Assembly: GCA_014378085.1 (NCBI GenBank)
Contig: JACMOJ010000210.1
Span: 1-11,728 of the forward strand
DNA from: Burkholderiales bacterium
GTDB taxonomy: Bacteria > Pseudomonadota > Gammaproteobacteria > Burkholderiales > Usitatibacteraceae
Direction: 5' to 3'
DNA: 11,728 bases
The stretch's first letter is position 1, and every line of letters begins with the position of its first letter. The translations under genes were made by a program, and so were the position numbers. Positions 8,646-11,728 of the stretch are shown here, piece by piece. Under the pieces are notes generated by a model. That model saw only the letters and a list, made by a program, of their open reading frames with translations. It did not search any database and was not told the DNA's origin.

Positions 8646-8650
8646 TCCTT
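8646..8650 (-). promoter_or_regulatory. Ribosome binding site supporting the rimP TTG start
   Basis: AAGGA on the minus strand sits 8 bases before the TTG at 8635-8637, ideal spacing. No in-frame ATG or GTG has such a site, and the protein starts matching the RimP family right after this TTG. Confidence 0.75.
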
Positions 8651-8765
8651 TGCGCGAGCTTCTTGCGCCAAGGTCGTACATCGGCGGCGCGAGGAAGTTT
8701 TTTGCCTTCCAAACAGCCCAAGGCCGACGCCTTAGCTGCAACCCGCACCCATAAACGCAAGAAAC

Positions 8766-8786
8766 AAAAAATGGGCCGAAGCCCAT
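8766..8786 (-). terminator. Terminator-like hairpin upstream of rimP
   Basis: On the minus strand ATGGGC pairs perfectly with GCCCAT (8781-8786 and 8771-8776) across a stable TTCG tetraloop and runs straight into T6 (8766-8771). The shape is that of a rho-independent terminator pointing toward rimP. It lies about 130 bases before the rimP start and immediately downstream of a predicted -10 box, so it may cap the 5' end of the operon mRNA rather than end an upstream transcript; no minus-strand gene precedes it within the window. Confidence 0.7.
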
Positions 8787-8793
8787 GGCGCGA

Positions 8794-8802
8794 AGTATAT
8801 CA
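8794..8802 (-). promoter_or_regulatory. Extended -10 promoter for the rimP-nusA-infB operon
   Basis: Minus strand TGATATACT is a TG-n extended -10 element: TATACT at 8794-8799, with TG upstream at 8801-8802. A good -35 hexamer is not seen at 16-19 bases (only weak TGCCGT- or CCGTCG-like sequence), as is common for extended -10 promoters. Initiation about 7 bases downstream would fall near 8787, giving a leader of about 150 bases before rimP. Confidence 0.6.
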
Positions 8803-8912
8803 CTCAGGCACGTGGACGACGGCAGATTTTCAGGCCGTTAATTATGAAATGCGCGGCGCAGGCGCCCGCACGCCAAGACAAACTTTTACCGCCTGGCCAT
8901 GATTTTGTCGCG

Positions 8913-8927
8913 AAATTGCAACAATTT
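8913..8927. repeat. 15-bp inverted repeat, possible operator
   Basis: AAATTG-CAA-CAATTT has perfect 6-bp arms around a 3-base spacer. Its size and symmetry resemble a binding site for a dimeric regulator, and it lies between two divergent transcription units. No regulator is identified. Confidence 0.4.
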
Positions 8928-8948
8928 GTCGGAATTTGGCTGCCTGCG

Positions 8949-8977
8949 CGCAACACACGGGTGCCCTTCACGTTGCG
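8949..8977. repeat. 29-bp interrupted inverted repeat
   Basis: CGCAAC and GTTGCG (8949-8954 and 8972-8977) are perfect 6-bp arms 17 bases apart. This could be a regulator site or a weak hairpin in the divergent region. The function is unknown, and chance occurrence is possible. Confidence 0.3.
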
Positions 8978-9111
8978 GCGTTTACACTCGTGACATCGGA
9001 AGAGACATCCTTAAGTTTGTCTTGCTTAGACGAGAACAGCGGTTTTAGATAGCACCGTCTCAGCCCCACTTTTTTCTACCAAAATTTTAATAATTGCCGA
9101 TTCACAATTTA

Positions 9112-9116
9112 AGGAA
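9112..9116 (+). promoter_or_regulatory. Ribosome binding site of the TonB-dependent receptor
   Basis: AAGGA lies shortly upstream of the ATG at 9121 and supports it as the start, together with the signal peptide that begins there. Confidence 0.7.
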
Positions 9117-9120
9117 ACGT

Positions 9121-11728
9121 ATGAGAAACAATAAGTTGCGCCTCATTTGCGTCGCCCTCGGGTCCGCTGGACTGTTGACCCAAGCCGGCGTCAACGCCCA
9201 AACGTCACCTGCGCCCGCAAAAGCTGAAAAAATTGAAGTAACGGGTTCCAACATCAAACGCGTTGATGCAGAAACCCCTGCGGTTGTGCAGATTCTGACC
9301 AAAGAAGACATCGAGCGCAGCGGTGTCGCGACCGTCGCTGAATTGTTACGTGCCGTACCGGCAATGGGTGGCGGCGACTTGCAAGACTACAACGGCGGTT
9401 CTGGCTTTTCCCGATCCACGCAGTCTGCCTCACTACGTGGCCTCGGCTCGATTGGCACATTGGTGCTGTTAAATGGCCGTCGTGTGGCACCAGCGGCCAA
9501 CGCGGATCCAAACACCGGCCAAGGCCAATCCTACAATTTGAATACAATTCCCCTCTCAGCCATCGAGCGGATTGAAATTTTGAAAGACGGCGCATCCGCG
9601 ATCTATGGCTCGGACGCCATCGCTGGCGTAATCAACTTTATTTTGCGTAAAGACTTTCAAGGTGGCGAAGTCCGCGTTTCAGGCAGCAGCACGCTGGACA
9701 ACACCTTCCGCAACTCCACCGCAACCGGCACCGTAGGTATTGGCGATCTGGCGAAAAACCGGTACAACCTGTTGATTTCGGGAGAGTATTTTTCGCGTGA
9801 TCCGGTCGATTACAACCAACCTAACGGCATTGAAAACGCAGACTATCTACGTCTAGCGAACCGAAATCTGCGTAACAACTCTACCCTTGCGCCAATTCCA
9901 AACTATTACCGCGAGAGCCGCGTTGGCAACGGCGTGTTTAACGTGGCCCTTCCCACTGACCCACGTTGCCCGGCTGCCATCACCGTGTCGGCAACTGCAG
10001 GTTGTCGTGCGAGTTCGTTTGATTACGATCAGATTCAATCTAAGGCCAGACGTGGCGGATTCCTCGCCAAGGGTACGGTAGATTTCAACGCAACGCTGCA
10101 AGGTACTGCCGAAGTTAGCTTCACGCGTGCGATCAACAACTTCATGGGCCGTCCGCCGACACTTGACGGCACTGGTGTCGGGTCAATCTGGTTTAACCGC
10201 GCGGGACAGCGTTTTAATTTCTTGATGACGCTGCCGGTCGGTCACCCAGACAACCCCTACACAACAGCCGTTGGTTTGCGCTACCAGTTTGAAGATTTAG
10301 GGCTCACGCGGACAGAAACGATTAACGACGCATCTCGCGTCCTGCTCGGTTTGACTGGAACGTGGGGCGGCTGGGACTTTGAGTCCGCCTACCTCTTTAG
10401 CAAGACCAAACGCAAGGAAACCGCCAACGGTCGCCTTTACTTTCCGGCAATCCGTGATGCGGTGAACAATCGCACCTACCGTTTTGGGGGCGTCAACAGC
10501 CCGGCGCTACTCGCCGCACTTAATCCGTATCGCGTCGGTACCGGTGAAACCGAAATTTCCAGTGTTGACCTAAAAGGTTCGCGCGAGCTGTTTGCCTTGC
10601 CGGGAGGTATGGCAGCGTTGGCCGCCGGTGTTGAATTCCGTCGCGAGTCGTTTGACATCGTCTCTGATGCCGAACAGGTTGCGGGTAACTACATTGGTAT
10701 CGCATCCACAACGGTTGGTGCATCCCGCACCGTTAACTCGGTTTTTGCCGAATTGTCTGCGCCGTTGCTTAAGAACGTAGAAACACAATTGGCGGTTCGT
10801 CATGACCGTTACAGCGACTACGAGAGTTCAACCACACCAAAGTTGGGTCTAAAGTGGAAACCGCTCGACACGTTGGCTGTCCGTGCTAACTACGGTGAAG
10901 CATTCCGCGCACCGTCGTTGACACAAACGTCTAACTCACGCGTCCAGTCATTCTCGACAGTTACCGATCCCGTACGCTGCCCAAATGGCACGACGCCTCT
11001 GGCGGGCGGTGATATCACCGACTGTACGGGCCGTACCGTTGCCAGCATTTTCCTGCCAAGCACCGGGCTTCAGCCTGAGCGATCAAAAAGCTTCTCTTAT
11101 GGCTTCATCTTTTCGCCAACGGACAGCACATCTTTGCAGGCAGACATGTGGGAGATTCGCCGTCGCAACCAGATCGATCGCTTCAGCGCGCAACAGGTGA
11201 TCAATAACGAATTCACCCCAAGCTACATCGGCGGACAAGTTCAGCGAAATACCAACCCTGCCGCATTTTTAACCACAGCAGCAGGTGTGCCAATTCCAGG
11301 GACAGGCCCAGTTGAGACCACAGTTCGCAGCTTCTTGAACTTAGGCGAAACTCGAGTGAAGGGAGTTGATTTGGACGTGCGTCATCGCTTTAGCCTAGGC
11401 GGCGGTCGTGTCACCCTCAACGCCCTAGCAACGTGGACGATCAGCTATCTTTATCAGCTACAAAAAGGTGGCAGTTTCGTTAACGGCGCGGGCAACTTCT
11501 ACCTGTTCGAAACACCAAAACTGCGTGGTAACGCTTCTGCATCCTACGCCAAAGGCGATTGGTCGAGTTTTGTGCGGTACACCTACACAGGTGGTTGGGA
11601 TTACAACGACCCTACTGTTGCTTCGGGTTGTTACCTTGCTTCCACGTCGTTGACATTGGCTTATTTGGGCCGTTGCCAAGTCCGCGCTTGGTCCACTATT
11701 GACGTCGGCACAAGCTATACCGGTTTCA
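9121..11728 (+). CDS. TonB-dependent outer-membrane receptor, 3' end outside the window
   Basis: The product is an outer-membrane active transporter of the TonB-dependent receptor family. These import large or scarce substrates (siderophore-iron, vitamin B12, sugars, peptides) using energy from TonB-ExbB-ExbD. The 869 complete codons run off the right edge without a stop. Residues 1-26 form a Sec signal peptide: basic MRNNKLR, a hydrophobic core, and likely cleavage after VNA. A TonB-box-like IEVTGS follows at 38-43. The plug domain (about 45-180) contains SGVATVAELLRAVP, LRGLGSIGTLVLLNGRRV and the conserved DGASAIYGSDAIAGVINFIL (156-175). The rest is beta-barrel, including YGEAFRAPSL and LQPERSKSFSYG. 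Three cysteine pairs (283/295, 620/635, 837/852), each 12-15 residues apart, could form disulfides in outer loops. There is no N-terminal STN signalling domain, so FecA-type sensing is not expected. The substrate cannot be inferred. It is transcribed away from the rimP operon, with no functional tie to it. Confidence 0.95.
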   Translation, partial: MRNNKLRLICVALGSAGLLTQAGVNAQTSPAPAKAEKIEVTGSNIKRVDAETPAVVQILTKEDIERSGVATVAELLRAVPAMGGGDLQDYNGGSGFSRSTQSASLRGLGSIGTLVLLNGRRVAPAANADPNTGQGQSYNLNTIPLSAIERIEILKDGASAIYGSDAIAGVINFILRKDFQGGEVRVSGSSTLDNTFRNSTATGTVGIGDLAKNRYNLLISGEYFSRDPVDYNQPNGIENADYLRLANRNLRNNSTLAPIPNYYRESRVGNGVFNVALPTDPRCPAAITVSATAGCRASSFDYDQIQSKARRGGFLAKGTVDFNATLQGTAEVSFTRAINNFMGRPPTLDGTGVGSIWFNRAGQRFNFLMTLPVGHPDNPYTTAVGLRYQFEDLGLTRTETINDASRVLLGLTGTWGGWDFESAYLFSKTKRKETANGRLYFPAIRDAVNNRTYRFGGVNSPALLAALNPYRVGTGETEISSVDLKGSRELFALPGGMAALAAGVEFRRESFDIVSDAEQVAGNYIGIASTTVGASRTVNSVFAELSAPLLKNVETQLAVRHDRYSDYESSTTPKLGLKWKPLDTLAVRANYGEAFRAPSLTQTSNSRVQSFSTVTDPVRCPNGTTPLAGGDITDCTGRTVASIFLPSTGLQPERSKSFSYGFIFSPTDSTSLQADMWEIRRRNQIDRFSAQQVINNEFTPSYIGGQVQRNTNPAAFLTTAAGVPIPGTGPVETTVRSFLNLGETRVKGVDLDVRHRFSLGGGRVTLNALATWTISYLYQLQKGGSFVNGAGNFYLFETPKLRGNASASYAKGDWSSFVRYTYTGGWDYNDPTVASGCYLASTSLTLAYLGRCQVRAWSTIDVGTSYTGF

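Larger units (their letters stand above)
8803..9120. other. Divergent intergenic region between the rimP operon and the receptor gene
   Basis: I find no gene, tRNA or other RNA gene in this 318-base stretch. It lies upstream of both the operon and the receptor and holds two inverted repeats (8913-8927 and 8949-8977). It also has a pair of similar stretches, TTTGTCGCGAAATT and TTTGTCGGAATTT, about 20 bases apart around 8904-8936. A weak plus-strand promoter candidate is TTGCTT at 9022-9027 with TTAGAT at 9045-9050 (17-base spacer); both boxes match poorly. The last 50 bases are AT-rich and end in the receptor ribosome binding site. Confidence 0.6.

Noticed and set aside
8638..8760. An N-terminal extension of RimP from the ATG at 8758
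   Set aside because: The added 41 residues are Arg-rich with no family similarity, while a well-spaced AAGGA precedes the TTG where RimP similarity begins.
8601..8786. A 61-codon minus-strand frame whose ATG lies at the predicted operon transcript start (possible leaderless upstream ORF)
   Set aside because: The ATG is buried in the hairpin, the product looks like random sequence, and it overlaps the rimP start out of frame. Position alone is not enough.
8641..9120. A tRNA gene upstream of rimP, as in E. coli (metY)
   Set aside because: I looked on both strands for a T-loop GGTTCRA motif and an acceptor stem and found none.
1..11728. CRISPR arrays, transposases, prophage or defence genes
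   Set aside because: Nothing of this kind is seen; the window is a conserved housekeeping operon plus one receptor gene.

Overview
The window is a bacterial chromosome segment dominated by a conserved transcription/translation operon on the minus strand. In transcription order it reads rimP, nusA, infB, rbfA, truB, rpsO, pnp, with pnp cut by the left edge. This order, with rpsO and pnp directly after truB, is the classic gammaproteobacterial arrangement. The NusA with two C-terminal acidic repeats fits the same class. To the right, a large TonB-dependent outer-membrane receptor is transcribed divergently on the plus strand and is cut by the right edge. Its opening (Sec signal peptide, then a plug starting IEVTGSNIKR) resembles receptors common in Xanthomonadales and related gammaproteobacteria. 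The order-level assignment is an inference and only moderately sure.

Layout. 1-1667: 5' part of pnp (PNPase, 555 codons; the KH and S1 domains lie outside). 1668-1882: pnp leader with a clear rho-independent terminator just after rpsO. 1883-2149: rpsO. 2150-2307: rpsO promoter with a perfect TATAAT box, and a leader that can fold into a possible S15 autoregulatory structure. 2308-3309: truB, with a repeat-built insertion near its end. 3348-3731: rbfA with a GTG start. 3785-6466: infB. 6521-8020: nusA. 8101-8637: rimP with a TTG start and a Lys/Ala-rich insertion. 8638-9120: divergent intergenic region with a rimP-operon promoter, a terminator-like hairpin at its predicted transcript start, and two inverted repeats. 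9121-11728: the TonB-dependent receptor.

The minus-strand genes work together. RimP and RbfA mature the 30S subunit, S15 is an early 30S assembly protein, IF2 starts translation, NusA couples to elongating RNA polymerase, TruB makes pseudouridine 55 in tRNA, and PNPase degrades RNA. The receptor is functionally unrelated; its substrate cannot be read from the sequence.

I do not see a new multi-gene system here. The items most worth a second look are small: IF2 lacks the near-universal NKxD guanine-specificity motif (it reads N-N-V-A); TruB carries nine tandem 9-bp repeats; an 18-bp tandem duplication covers the rimP stop codon; and a promoter fires straight into a terminator-like hairpin ahead of rimP.
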